Made by a program: the position numbers and the translations under genes
Shown: piece after piece, positions 24,101 to 36,109 of the stretch
How the letters are laid out: every line of letters begins with the position of its first letter
Numbering within the stretch: position 1 is the stretch's first letter
From: Cristatella mucedo
Taxonomy: Eukaryota; Bryozoa; Phylactolaemata; Cristatellidae
Reading direction: 5' to 3'
Length of the DNA stretch: 64,000 bases
Assembly: GCA_009760855.2 (NCBI GenBank)
Contig: WPIO01000025.1
Location: 1,595,501 to 1,659,500 of the forward strand
The notes under the pieces: generated by a model
The model's input: only the letters and a program-made list of their open reading frames with translations
Database searches by the model: none
What the model was told of the DNA's origin: nothing

Positions 24101-26040
24101 CAAAATTGTCTCTATAAATCCGCCAGCGGCAACAAATTAAGCGATGTGCTGGGCGTGGCGTCGCGAGTGCACTGCTGGCAACCTTTTTGCTCGGAGAAAC
24201 GATACGGTTCGCGAGAGCTGCGCGTCGCGCGCCCGCGGAGCGCGCTCGCGACGCGCAGCGGAAGAAGCGGCGTCCGCTCGGCTCTGCACTGCTAGCGCCG
24301 GAGGCGCTCGCATCGCGTCTTCGAGCGCGCGTCTGCATTCAGGCACGCCTGTTAGTCGACGGCCTAGGCTGTGCCCTGGGTTAGGAATACGCACGTCTCG
24401 GCGTGCAGCCCTGGTGCTCGGCGACGCGCGAATCGCATCTCTCGCGTCGGCGCGCCAGTGCAGGCAGGCGAGACTATCTGAGAGAACTGCTTCCGTGAAG
24501 TCGTCCGTCGACCGTCGCGTGACGAACAGACACGGCGGCTAACCGTCGGCGTCGGCGCCGGCGGCTTCTCGAATGACTCTGCCGCCACCGGCCCCGTAGG
24601 CTCGGCAGCGTGCGGCGCCGTGCTGCGGCAGGCAGCCTGCAAGATATTGCAGTTTCTCCGACGAATACTGGAAGCGCTCTAGCGCCGAGTGGTCCGTCGG
24701 TTTTAATTGTGTGATTACATGTAATTAGCTTGACTTAATTATCAGCAGATGCTACCGCTGCCTGGTCATATCTGTTGCTACCATGATTGACTTTCCACGG
24801 TGTCGATGCCAACAAGAGAGCCGCGTGCGGACGTGTTTTCGTTACTTAAGCAATCAGTGGCGGCGGCGGTGGCGGCGGCGGCGGCGTCGGTGGCAGGGGT
24901 GAAAGCGGTGAAGGCGGTGAAGGCGGCGATGGCGGCGGCTGCGAAGGCGGCGGAGGCGGCAAAGGACGACGACCAGGAAGGAGGAAACTATAGCTTCGGC
25001 CAGCCACCGGCTTCAACCTCTCCTCACAGAAGGCGGCGTCATTGGCGCCGCGAACGCATTCGAATCGCCGTCTGCACTTTTCAGGTCGGATTTGCAAGTC
25101 ATCGTGGCGAAGGCGGCGGCGGTTGTCAGCACCAGTTTTCGCTTCGCCGCACCCGTAGTGACTCAACGCCTCCGAGTGGCGACGGTGCACTGGCTGAGCA
25201 ATATTTAGCCCGTGCGTCGCTGTTTATGTTCTTTTTTTGAACTCGAGACGTCCCACAAGTGCTATCTTTACGAAACGGCTTCCATAATTGCCAATTGATC
25301 AGGCCGCCGCCGCCGTCGCACCGCGCGACTCTCGAGGTTTAGTGTGGCTTCGCGGTGCATTATCGATCCAGCGTTCGTTGGGGCGTTCGCCTTCTGAGCG
25401 GTCGACCTGCGCCGAAACCTTCGACCGCTTCGTCGTGTGCGGCTTCCACGTCCTGACAGAACTAGGCCACCAACGCAGCGCTCGCGACGGCGCTAGTCCC
25501 AGCCGACGCGCGACGAGTGCTGGTGACGCCTGGACCTTGTAGCGCGGCGGCTAGTGACTTTCAGGCGCAGCGCCAACGCGAACGGGTACGCCGAAAGTAG
25601 CTGAGAAACCTGAGCGGGTGCGGCGATGAAGAGCGCCCGTGCCCATAACACATGCACATGCTTAAAGCTTAAAAAGTCAAAATTCATAACGGAGACCTGT
25701 CCAGTGGACAGCGGCGGAACGGTTACAGGCGCTCAGTAGTGGGCATGACGTACACCAGCGGCTCCGTTGCCTAGCAACATCGGCAACTTACGACGTGCAA
25801 CGTGCAACGTGCCTCAAACCAGTTCAACCGCTAATGACGCGTCCGGATTGGCAGCTGCCTATCCCACGGCGTCGGCTTACATGCAGCCCCGGCCATAGAT
25901 TATCTCCCAATCGGTTCAAAGCCGCTACAATTCAGGAGCCACGAATAGTGATTATCGGCCACAATCTGGCTGATTGAGCTCTTGGCGCCGTTTCAGCACC
26001 CGCTACCGCGCCGCCTTCGACTGCTCTAGGGCTGTGAGGC
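21150..26040. other. No confident gene; AT-rich then GC-rich DNA
   Basis: 21.4-23.7 kb is AT-rich with only short open frames. At 23863-23875 there is a run of 13 G. 24.1-25.5 kb is CpG- and GC-rich and has a (GGC)n-like stretch (24856-24960), giving poly-Ala and poly-Pro frames. A short (AG)n tract lies at 24043-24065. No exon with convincing splice sites or domain was found. Confidence 0.45.
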
Positions 26041-26044
26041 CAAG

Positions 26045-26385
26045 TGAGAGAAGCCTGGAACTCACTTCCGACTTGCGTCAGAACATCCCCTGACTTGACC
26101 ACATTTAAAAAGAACTTGAAAACACACCTATTTAGGACAGCACTTAGTGGGTCCCTGTGATTCGTCATTTATGTGCTTACACGTGCTAACACTGTGCATG
26201 CTGCCACTAACCACACTTGCATGCTGACCCCGAGCATGTCACCCCTAACCATGTTATTCATGTTGTTTATCAAGCATGATATTACTCACCATTCAATCGC
26301 GTTTCCCTCTGCAGCAAATGTAAAGTGCCTAGAAAGAGATTGAGTTCTCTGAGTGCGCTTTATCAAGTGCATTATTGTTAATGCA
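26045..26385 (+). mobile_element. L2-like LINE, 3' end
   Basis: This starts in the NSLPTCVRTSPDLTTF-like end of ORF2 (GGAACTCACTTCCGACTTGC), passes through LKTHLFRTA-, then the 3' UTR and the tail AGAGATTGAGTTCTCTGAGT to about 26380. It is 5'-truncated to about 340 bases. Confidence 0.75.
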
Positions 26386-26389
26386 ATGC

Positions 26390-29300
26390 ACCGTCCTTCT
26401 GAAACTCTACCAAGCCACATGGCCCTAGCTGGGTGCTACGCAGGACAGTTCTCTAAAGCGCTTTCAAGGCCCCGAGTGGCTTTCGGTACGCACGCGTAGC
26501 CGTAGCCAGCAGACTTAATCCCGAACAGCGTGGAGGAAGTGAGAAGCATAGCGGAGTCGGCAGGGCAGTCAAGGAAGTGACTGGCGTGAAAGTAGGAGCT
26601 CAGGAGCGTCTCGAACGAGTGCGCCGCAGTCGGTAGCAGGCGAAAAGATTGCTATGCGTAAGAATCGCGAACACATGAGCTCTCCGGCAGATGCGCGCCA
26701 GCAGAGCGAAAGCCTCCGTCGAGAAGGTCTTCGTACGTAGGAATGCAGCAGCCGATTCACTCTCCGAGGCACTCGCTGCCACGCACCGTCAGCGCCCCGT
26801 CGCTCTTAGGCACGCAGAGCGCGCGAGCGAGCGAGCGAGCGAGCGCGCCGTCAGGTCGGATGCGGGCAGGTCGGACGTGGCTCGAGGGTGCCTTCGTCGG
26901 CCTCGCTTCGTAGCGGCGGCGCTTCGGTCCTTGCCGCCGGCCGCACTCCAGATGGCGCTTCCGACGGAGCGGGACGCCGACGGCAGAGGAGCAAAGTAAA
27001 ATAGGACACCGCTCGCTCGCTCGCTCGCTCGCTCGCGCAAGCGGCCGCGCTCGCACCCGCGATCGATGGCCGCCGCTCGTTCGCTCTCTCGACCCGACTA
27101 GGCGCGGCTGCTCGCGCTTGGTCCGATTGCGTATTTGCACGCACCTAGCGAGCGACAGCGCCTCAACACAATCTGCCGGGTGCATTGTACGCCGCCCTAT
27201 AACCGCCGAGCGGGCCGTACCGGATAAGGCTTGCCCGGGGTGGCGCGGCGCGGCGCTTCGGATGCGCTGGGCTCCGGCGCCGAGGTGCAGCACGCGGCGC
27301 GGCGGCTCGGTGCAGCAGTACGATAGAGCCGCATGGCGGCGTGGTGGTGCGGCGGCGGCGGCGGCGGTGAGGCATGACTAAAGCCGATTTGACAAGCTCC
27401 TGATGCGGCGCTGCTGACCTCAAGCGCGTTCGCCGCCGAGACACGCCGATGACATGCATCTGGAGCGCGTGTCAGTGCGGCGACCGCATGCTGGTAGACC
27501 TGCTTCGACCTCTGCTTGCACACCACCCAAGCGGCGCAGCAGCAGCCGCCGCCGCCGCCGCCGCCGCCTTTGCCTTCGCCGCTGCCAGCAGCCCCGTCAT
27601 CCGATCTACGTCGCACGCGCAGCACGAAGTCACTAAGCAGCAGCCGCTGCCGCAGGCTCGTGAGAGTGAACTGAGGGAAGCCGGAAGATTTTACCGATTT
27701 AGTTGAGGATCGACCATGACTCAGACGAAGCGAGAATCCGACGCCTCATTGGCTGGATACTGGCAGTGCCCCGCAGCGCCAGAGCCGGGAGCGGCGGGAG
27801 CGGCGGCGACGCCGGTCGGGCAATAGTTGGAAGAGAGCTTGAGCTTCGGAGAGCGTGCGGCGAGGCTACGAGCTCCGACTGGAATGCAACGACAGCGGCA
27901 TAGACTCCGGGCAGAGCGTTGGGCTGGACGTCATTATTGCGCAGGGCTTTGACGCCGGCTCGATGCCGGTCGGAAGCCAGAGGGACCGCGATAGCACGGC
28001 GCGTCGGTATCTCGCCAAGCTGAAAGCTTACAGGCATCTTTGCTGCAGAATCAAAGCTTGCCAAGAGCGATCTGAAGTGTCGAACTGGGGCGCGGCAGCC
28101 GCTGGGCCGGTGGGCGCTGCTGGCGAGTTTCTTGCGACTCGCCAAAGCCGCGTTGCAGCAGTTGGCGCTGAGCGAAATCGATCTCGAGTGGCTCTCTCTG
28201 CTGTGGTGCAGCAATCCTTGCTTAAAGGTCGGGTTGCTAGAGCGGGGAACACCGACAATTTGTGGGGCGGTTCGAGGGCGTCTCTCGCGAACAGACCGAG
28301 ACGGCTCCAACGGCGTCTCGTTGACCGCGCTTGATTCGCCGCCGATCGTTAGCAGCAGCACGCCTTGCGCGGACGGCGCAGCGCAACGTCCGCCGCTCCG
28401 TAAACAGGAGGGTCGGCCCTTCTTCGCCATTGCCAGCTGGTGTAGCCGCAGCGGCTGGGTCGCAGCGTGCCGATATGCGTCCTTCGCGGAGGCGCGCGAG
28501 GCCTGGCGGGGCGCAAGCCTCGAGTTTATCTATCGGCTCCGCCGCGGCAGCCGCGTGCAGGCTCGCGTCGCTCGCCGGCGGCGCGCGCCCTCGCGGGGTG
28601 CCCGTCGCTCTCTCGCCGCGGGAATGCCAAGGCAGACTGAGCAGCGGGTGCCCGTCGAAAGCGTCCCGATTCGTCTCGAATGCGTTGCATTCCGGGATCG
28701 CGTTCTGCAGCCATATGCCTGGCCCCTTGTCGTCAGGCTGCAATGGCTCACTTCCGCAAGCCTCTCGCTCATCTGAGTGAAAGGAAGGCAGGCGAGCGGC
28801 AACGTTCGGCGCGTACTTTCCAAAGGGGCGACTGCTTTTGAGCCGCCGCACGCTGACGCGCGCCGAGCCAATCGTTAAAGACGAACGTGGTGACCGTCTC
28901 TACGTCGGTGGTCACGGCGAGCCTCTCAGTCCGAAGGGGGCACGGCACATTCTATTTTTCGTAGTGATATATCCACTGCGAGCGCCGGGCGCTTAAGCAT
29001 GATTCCAATTCAGCTTCAATTCTATCTGTCTCGTTTCGTTGGCGTTCGGCCCACGCTTCAGTACGCGAAGAGCCGATCGGCAAACGCTGGCAACGCTGGC
29101 AACGAAGAAAATGCAGGAGTGACACATCAACTCCTTCTCAAAGGTCTTCTTTCACCACCGCAGATGCACGAATCGGTCAAATGGAGCCGGAGATCCAAGT
29201 GCAGCCTCTATGTGCGCTAAACCGCGACTGCAGCAGTTGAAGTGAAACGGCTATCGGTCGTAGTTGCTGCATTGAGATTGTTTAAACGGCACAAAAACCA

Positions 29301-30830
29301 CGCGGTCGCTATAGATTTCGGGTATTTAAACTGGGCAGCAGTGCGCATCGCGCGCACATCGCCTCGCCGGACCGGCGGACGTGGACTTGGCAGCGACTCA
29401 CCTGATCGGCTCGATCTCCGGCGGGCACGCTCGGAGGGCCAAGTGCGCGTCAGGCTCGCACTCTTAGCGCGAGCGACGGCGGCGGCGGCTAGCATGAATC
29501 GGCGGTAGCGTTGATCAGTCGCTAACGCTCAAACTCCTCAGACCTAAGCGAGATGAACTTCCGTGCCCTGCGCTGCTGCGCACTCGTCCTTCTTGTACGA
29601 TTCCCTGACTGCACCGGCTCTGCCCGATATGCAATGCCAAAGAAGTCTTGCCTGTTTTCGCTTTTGACGGTGGGGGCGGATCCCGGATCGGTCGTGGCGA
29701 CCCGTACATTTGCCGCCGCTGCAGCGGCGGGTGGCGCGCCGTGATGCCAGAATCAGCATAGGAGTGGGAGCATTTTCTCGCCGTGTCTCGTGGGAGATGA
29801 CCCTAACGGCTCCTAGCTCAGGTCGACACGCGTCGTACGAGTCAGCGCGTGACTCAGCTAGCACCCGTCCCGCGACCGTAAGCTAGCGCTGCGTAGTCTC
29901 CGCCGAGTTATCTTCTGTCCCACTCACAGCGGAATATGGAAGTGTTGGCCGTCGTAGGGAGTTATGCCGCCACCATTCAATCCCTACCGCTGTGCTGCGG
30001 AAGCATTAGCGAGGCGACGGAAGCTAGAGCGTGCCGCAACGACGCTGCTCCAGCCAGTCGCCGGCCTTCGGTGCAAGGCGTCTTAAGCTCCGAGCGATGA
30101 GCCGTAGCCCCAGGGTCCTAGCCCCGCGGTTAGACGCCTGCGCCTCGCTGCCGAGATCTTGACGTGCGACACCTGCCGCAGGCGATCCTTCATCGACTGC
30201 TGCAAGCAGAGCAATAGCTGCAGAAGATGTCGCTTCTGAAGCGATAAAAAAAGTGAGGCTGTCGGGTCGGCCGACGTTGAGTTTACTTTCACTTATTGCC
30301 CTAGCGCATCGCCTTTTCGCTTTCTCGCGAGTCGCCGCTGCTTGTCAAGCGGCGAGCGTTTTCCGCGTCGCGTCAAGCGCTCGTCTCTCTAGAAGCCAGC
30401 TCTCGCTGCCGCCCGCGGACAGCTCTCGGGCGGCAGCTGCGCGCCCCGCTGGTCCGTCTGAGACGAGCGTCGAAGGCCGTCCGCTGTGGGCGAGTCGCGA
30501 TGCGTCGTCTCGGCTGCGAGGGAGGGCGAGCGGCGCCCGCGAGTCACAACCCCGCGCGCGATCGGCAGATTGGTAGAGCTCTGGAGCGCTCGACGCTGAC
30601 GCTCTAGTACAGCCGCCGCCGGCGGCGTTCGTGCGCACGTGGCGAGCGCGCGCGAGCGTGCGCCACGTGCACGACCGGTGTCGACAGCTTCGGCAAAAGT
30701 CGTTGCGAGCTCGACGCCGTGAGATTTTTACGCGATCAACCTGCGGCTGTTACTCGGTAATCCGAAGAAAGCTGAGAGCCTCTCAAGTGGCACCTAGCGT
30801 AAACACGCGTACAATTTAAAAATAGTTGCA
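26390..30830. other. CpG-rich stretch, no confident gene
   Basis: Highly GC- and CpG-rich from about 26.7 to 30.7 kb. Long open frames run on both strands (for example 27699-28430 minus and 28132-28776 plus), but they overlap, are Arg/Ala/Ser/Pro-rich and show no domain. (GCC)n runs occur near 27348-27366 and 27540-27570. Promoters of unrecognised genes may lie here, because CpG-dense segments often mark them. One TATA-like site and an ATG at 29553 are discussed as a finding. Confidence 0.45.
26816..27038. repeat. Inverted pair of (GAGC)n / (GCTC)n tracts
   Basis: A GAGC tetranucleotide run at 26820-26848 faces its complement, a CGCT run at 27008-27037, about 160 bases away. The two could pair as a stem of roughly 25 bases. 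ASERASER frames here are artefacts. Confidence 0.85.
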
Positions 30831-30834
30831 CAAT

Positions 30835-31310
30835 ATTTCTATAGCCTTCCACGAGAACTAAACTTCCTTCTGAACTCAGCACGGTGAGAGCCATAACTAT
30901 TCAGTGGCAGTAGCAAAAGCATAGCTGTAGAAAAAAACTTTGGAGCATCACAAGATTAATTTAAAAAGTACGTGTGATGCACGCTTGCTTTTAATTTCAA
31001 TTTGAATTTTGCGAATACAAGGAGTGCTGTAATGTCAGTTGGAAGAGAGTTTCAGACTTCAGATGCATAGGAACTGAAGGATCTGCCTCGGATTAAAAGG
31101 CCTGGATCACGAAGTGCGAGCACCTTGCGCCTATGAGCCTGGAACGAGGCTGGCGATGTTCAAAGCTGAAGCTTCCCAAGCCTGCCGAGTTTGAGCGTTT
31201 GATTGCACGAAGTTAGGAAGGACGGGCATGCGCAAACAGCGGATTTCTAAAGCTTGAGCGCCGATCGCTCTCTCGTTGCATATTAGTCAAATCCACGCGA
31301 CGTACTTTTG
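30835..31310 (-). mobile_element. LINE fragment, diverged subfamily, with tail
   Basis: The minus strand matches the + strand segment at 5.19-5.40 kb, then continues to GGCAGATCCTTCAGTTCCTA, a short UTR, and a tail (GTTTAGTTCTCGTGGAAGGC) akin to the L2-like LINE/SINE tail. This copy shows that the 5.2-kb sequence belongs to a retroelement family with the same tail. Confidence 0.5.
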
Positions 31311-31319
31311 AGGTCTAGG

Positions 31320-32115
31320 TTTTGCCTAGGCTAGGCATCGTGATGCTGTGTTATTTCCCCTTAAAATTGATATTATGAGCCTCAGTAAAGGGAGCGAGTG
31401 GATGCGCAAGTGTGTTACGCGTGCGAATGTGACTGCTAGTTAGGAAGTGCTACTTGATATGCCGATCCAGGTTTTGCGGAGTTTTTGGGAAGCCGATTCT
31501 TCCTGCGAACGATTTCAGGACCTCGATATTTATCGAGCCCGCCGGTAACCGTTTGTTGCAAGTCGCTGTATCGGCTATTTGACCTACGTCGGTCTGCGCG
31601 CGTAGCGGCGAGGGTCCGCTGGCGAAAAAGACGACGCGGCGTGCCGTATGCTAAGCGGCAGCGGCGCCGCCGCTAAACTCTGGCCTACAGCTCGTCAGCG
31701 AGCTCTGCGCTCGCTCGTCGATTAGCTGCCTTACGGCGAAAGCAGACGCTCGCTTTGAAGGCCGGCTCAGGCATTTAAAGCCGGATGACTAGCAATCGCG
31801 AAGGGTCGCCACTGCTCGCGCAAGTCAGAGCGCCGTGATCCGTTTGGCGTGCTTGCTTCGTTGGTACAGTCCGAAATGCAGCAGGCAGCGACTTCGACTG
31901 ACGGTCTGTAATTACTAGGCTTTTTACATATTCACCCAGGAGCCTGAAACTAAATGTAATTCCTCAGTCACTTCATTCCCAGCAGAAAGCCGGCTGTGTA
32001 CGCAAAATTACGTAAGGGAGATTTTTAACAACGACCTCGCTCTGAACAATAAATTAATCAGGGGAAGTATGATACCAGCTCTGACTACAGGCCGGGTTAG
32101 TGCATACCAAATGCT
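31320..32115. other. No gene recognised
   Basis: GC-rich to 31.9 kb, then A/T-leaning. Only short overlapping open frames are present. Confidence 0.4.
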
Positions 32116-32120
32116 AATTT

Positions 32121-32765
32121 AAGTAGGTCTTTAAATTTAAAACTGCGTTTAATCAATACTAGACAGGAAAATAAATGGCACGCTTTCCAATAGCTACGGG
32201 CCGGAGCGTAACTGTCGCATCCTTCTCTCGCAGGGAAGCACAGTCAAACGGGCAGAACAAATGATCTGATTGTAAGATCTCGGGGTAAATACTCACGCGG
32301 ACTGCCAGACGTTGAATGGCAGATTTGTGCTCTACCTAGCTTAGGCCGCAGAGCCAGGTACGAGGTCATAAAGAGGTCAGCAAGCTGACCTGCTGCCGCG
32401 TGAGGAGACGGCCGCGGCCATACTAGGGCACTTGACATCGATCGGTTCGGGACCTGAATGGACAGGAGCAGCACGTAGTCTTCTCGTTGTTATGTCTCGT
32501 CCAGCCTTGACGCTTCAAACGCGCAGCTCCCGGGGGTGCGGTGAATGGACGGTCAGGGAATGGCGAAAAGCCGGCGGTGGACCTTCGGTGGCGAAGCTGA
32601 GCAAAACAAAATCAGCGAAAGGAGCTGCTCTGAATGACGCGCCCACCGCGACCAGAGCGGCTGGTACGGTACAGGTACTGGTACAGAGTCGTGTACAGCC
32701 GCAAAACCCGATCGGTACGGGCTGGGTCGACAGTGACCTGGCTATGGGATAGCGACCAACTCGAC
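32121..32765 (+). repeat. Unnamed ~650-bp dispersed repeat, copy 1
   Basis: This aligns in the same orientation with 46508-47158. Shared blocks run in order: AAGTAG-TCTTTAAAT, TTAATCAATA, GGAGACGGCC-CGGCCA, TGACATCGAT, GTTGTTATGTCTC, TTTGGTGGCGAAGCTGAGC (TTCGGTGG here), AATGACGCGCC and CAGCCGC...CGATCGGT. The identity is patchy, so both copies are old. I recognise no family and see no inverted or long terminal repeats. Confidence 0.6.
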
Positions 32766-33029
32766 GCGAATTACCGATGGCTTTTCTACGGAAGTCTCCT
32801 CCTGGCTGCGTGTGTTTTTTATGTCTACATCGCTACAAAATGCAGTAATAGTTTGAAATGCGTGGTCCGAGCGAAAGGTTCCGGGTCCACACGGCGAGTT
32901 TTGAAAACGTTCCGCATGCAAGCGGTAGTAGTGGAGTAAGTTCAAGTATTTCTGTGTATTTGTGCATTTAGGAGCAACTAGACTTTCTACCTTAAAAATT
33001 AGTAACACTTAAAACGATGGTAAAACGTA

Positions 33030-33090
33030 GTTACGGCACCCTACGCGAGCGCAATTTCTTTCCAGCTACTGTGCATGTGCTGTAAAGAAA
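33030..33090 (-). mobile_element. LINE 3'-tail scrap
   Basis: ACGGCACCCTACGCGAGCGC-AATTTCTTTCCAGC followed by GTGCTGTAAAGAAAA mirrors the antisense LINE tail (GGCACCCTCAGAGAACTCAA at 4.97 kb). It is short and degraded. Confidence 0.35.
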
Positions 33091-33629
33091 ATGCGACACG
33101 TTGGGTGTAGCTGCTCTTGAACGCAAGTCCTGCACCACTGGGACCACATAGTGCACGTCACCACATGACATGTGCATGCAAGAGAAGCTAGACAGAGGCA
33201 GAGGCTCGAATGCTCGATATATTTGGTACCAACTCTGGTGCCAGTTATACAGCCCGATTCCCTGACGTTTATTATTTTGTGCATATAAAAATGGGCCACT
33301 AACCTTGAAGATACAGATTTATGGTATTATTTACCCGCCAGCCGCGTGTTTTCTGTTTAGCAAGTCATCGCACGAGGAGCAACTTATGCGATGACACAAC
33401 TTTCGAGCTGACTCCGCTGATGTTTGTCAACGGAGAACGCGCGGTGGTCTAGTTCCACATGAAATGAGCGCTCAAGTCAAGCTTGACGAAAATTCTCTTG
33501 CGTGATGCGATGCGTGCCAGGCTGAGCTTGATCGCAAATAGCAATGCGCTAGCCGCGACCTGTGGGCAAACCAATAAACGGCGTAAAAGCAAGTCAAAGT
33601 AGAGACGAAAAAGCCAATCCCTTATCTGG

Positions 33630-33750
33630 CCCAAGGGTAAAGGTGCTCATCGTTGATGACCGAGGTCGTATATTCGAGCCCTGCGAAGAATATGAAGAGC
33701 GTGGGCATAGATTAAGTTTTATCAGCCTGCCGTACCAATAAATTATATGT
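33630..33750 (+). mobile_element. tRNA-derived SINE copy
   Basis: GGCCCAAGGGTAAAGGTGCT (box A region) is followed by GACCGAGGTCGTATATTCGA-GCCC (box B-like), then AGCGTGGGCATAGATTAAGT and an AT-rich end. The order matches the 11.8-kb copy. Confidence 0.6.
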
Positions 33751-34284
33751 ATTTTTACATTTTTTGTTCTCCAAGATATCTTTGCAGCATGAGAGAAGCT
33801 ATACAGGTAAACTCCAAGGATCGCTGCTCGCATGCCGAAATGTGTGAGGTGAAGGTTGATCGATTTTGAGAGCTTGGGAAGCATATACCGTCGCTTCCCT
33901 CTGCTCGCAGAGTCCACTGCGTGAGAATCTTGCGTAGTCGAGATGCATTCACGGCCTTTCTGGTGGCCGCTATTCTGCCGGGTTCCGCCACGGAAGTCGA
34001 AGATGTTGCTTATGGACAAAAGGAAGAGTGTTTTAAATGACGAGGTAGTAAAAAGCTCCCGCAGTGATATAGCATTTCCTGCCACTGTACATGCATCGGG
34101 ATTCTCTTTAGTTCTGAAAATTTCGAGACCACGTTGGCTACATGCGACCTTTCATTCGAGGCCACGGAGAAGAGCGCGACAGTGCGTTCCATTTAAAACG
34201 CTCAAGCTGAGCTTAGGAGAACCGGCCTTCTACTATTTCCGTCAACTATTTTGTTTCCTATTTAAGACCTTCAATAAAGACGAA

Positions 34285-34970
34285 GTACCACTTTAAAGAA
34301 GTAGAGTCTCTCGCTAGGTACTTTACATGTTCTGGTGAGGAACCATGCAAGCTGTTTACCGATACGAGGTGCGGTTTTAACTCGCAGAAACACAAAAAGA
34401 GCAGTGCACATGGAGGGCACACATGCTTCCAAGATAAGTTGGGTTTGAGCGCTATAAATGCCTTCAAGTCATGATATATTGTGATGTCAGGTAGTAGTGA
34501 GTTCTAGAATTTTGACGCACACCTAATGGAGGCACGGCCTCCAAGGTTTTGAGGTTAGTTAGAGGCAACGTTAAACAGCTGCAATCTGAAGAGTGAGTGG
34601 CATCCTGCGTAGCCTGACCACGAAGTATTTTCGATAGCTTTGCCGGAGCATAAGTAAGAAGGAAAATACACATTAGAGACAGATTCTTGATCTAAAAGTG
34701 AGTAGCTTAACCTTGAACTCGATAGTTTTCTTGATGGTAGCTATTTTGCAGGTTGGTGAGAAGTAGTGAGACGAGGCAGCTGCGGCATTGTAGATTATAG
34801 TAGTTCCAAGCTACACACTGCTGTATTATCTGCAAGGATAATAGCTGGAATGTCGCAAATGCGTGGACCTACTCGGCCGCGGTATCCCTTAACTAAACTA
34901 GCCAGAGGTTTTGCAATGTTACGTAGCTGAAAAAAGATAGACTTGACTTTGCTCCACGCACAGAGATTGC
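34285..34970 (-). mobile_element. Diverged LINE fragment
   Basis: The minus strand encodes FFQLRNIAKPLASLVKG near 34.9 kb, matching the thumb region of the LINE at 59.6 kb (FFQLHNIAEIRARLYG). Antisense LINE blocks continue down to a tail-like GTAGAGTCTCTCGCTAGGTA at 34.30 kb. Stops are frequent. Confidence 0.5.
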
Positions 34971-35006
34971 GTGTAACACGAGCTTGTTTTGGATGTGCTG
35001 CATGCA

Positions 35007-35009
<3 letters not shown>

Positions 35010-35062
<53 letters not shown>

Positions 35063-35083
35063 TATATACATATATATATATAT
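35010..35083. repeat. (TA)n microsatellite
   Basis: About 75 bases of TA repeat directly downstream of the R2/NeSL-like fragment on its own strand. Confidence 0.95.
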
Positions 35084-35120
35084 TAAAGATTTATTAAAGT
35101 ATTTAACGTGCGTATATACA

Positions 35121-35890
35121 TTAGCCAGCGGTGCCCCGTCCTGCTGGGGTCGCGGGTGCTACCCGGGCCTCCCGGTTCAGGAACAAGGACCAAATGGCTT
35201 CCGAGCCGGTAATGACGTCGGAGACGCAGTACCGCCTTAAAACTGTCCTTTCCACGCTCGAGATGCCGAGGTCGGCCTGGCAAGCTTCGCTACTTGGACA
35301 CCAGCTGCCGAGAGCCCCGACCAAGAAGGGCCTCACCACTACCAACCAGTAGCCAGCGCTCAGGAAAGACCGGGCAATGGCTGCATATTTATCGGTCTTG
35401 TTCCGGGCCGCCACAATCAGAGCATCCTCGCTGCTGTCGAACGGCACCATCACATCATTAATTACTAAATCAGTGCAGTTGTCAATGACGAGGTCCAGCT
35501 TGAGAGCCAGACCACCGGCAAATGAGAGGGCGCGGCCGGCCGACATGTAGTTGAGCGCTGTAGCCGGAAGAGCTCTGATTAAGCGGGCCAGAACCAGGTT
35601 GTGTTGGGCCGTAATTGCACGCAGCATCGGCCGGCAGTGGCTCAGCTCATGCCAATTGGTCTCTGCCTCCGAACGGCAAAGGCTGCAGCTGGTAACCGTC
35701 CCAGCGTATGGTCGATTCCTGGCAGCGGCCACTGGCAGCACGTCCAGGCACGCTCTGTGAACTAACCACCAAGCCCGAAACGACCCGTTGGGTCAACAAG
35801 TGATTGTGGGTGGCGAAACTGTCCATGGCCAGACAGTGGCTGACCCTGGCCTGTGCAGGCTGAGCCGCCCAAGCACGGCCTTCCACGGGC
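35121..35890 (-). pseudogene. R2/NeSL-type LINE C-terminus (zinc knuckle + RLE), frameshifted
   Basis: A 200-codon minus-strand frame (to 35121) encodes RAWWLVHRACLDVLPV and ARNRPY. A zinc knuckle follows, CSLCRSEAETNWHELSHC (C-x2-C-x10-H-x4-C). Then come LDLVIDNCTDLVINDV, PFDSSEDAL and KTDKYAAIAR. A CCHC knuckle followed by (P)D...D...K/KY is the layout of the restriction-like endonuclease of R2, NeSL and Hero LINEs; the usual PD is LD here. Upstream of about 35793 the frame meets a stop, while the adjacent frame continues with [17 protein letters not shown], so one frameshift separates them. The reverse-transcriptase part is missing. The fragment is bracketed by (TA)n at 35010-35083 and 35924-36054. 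Confidence 0.65.
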
Positions 35891-35920
35891 CTGGCAAACT
35901 CAACGCAGCTTCGTGATGAC

Positions 35921-36107
<187 letters not shown>

Positions 36108-36109
36108 TG

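Noticed and set aside
24800-25240. 146-codon frame with Ala/Lys-rich start
   Set aside because: The start is a translated (GGC/GCG) trinucleotide stretch; the rest has no recognisable feature.
27699-28430. 243-codon minus-strand frame in the CpG-rich stretch
   Set aside because: Opposing and overlapping frames on + are equally long, composition is Arg/Ser/Ala/Pro-rich and no domain or splice site supports it. GC-rich DNA has few stops.
32634-32939. 101-codon frame with one apparent membrane helix
   Set aside because: Its first half lies in the dispersed 650-bp repeat, where copy 2 has no matching open frame.
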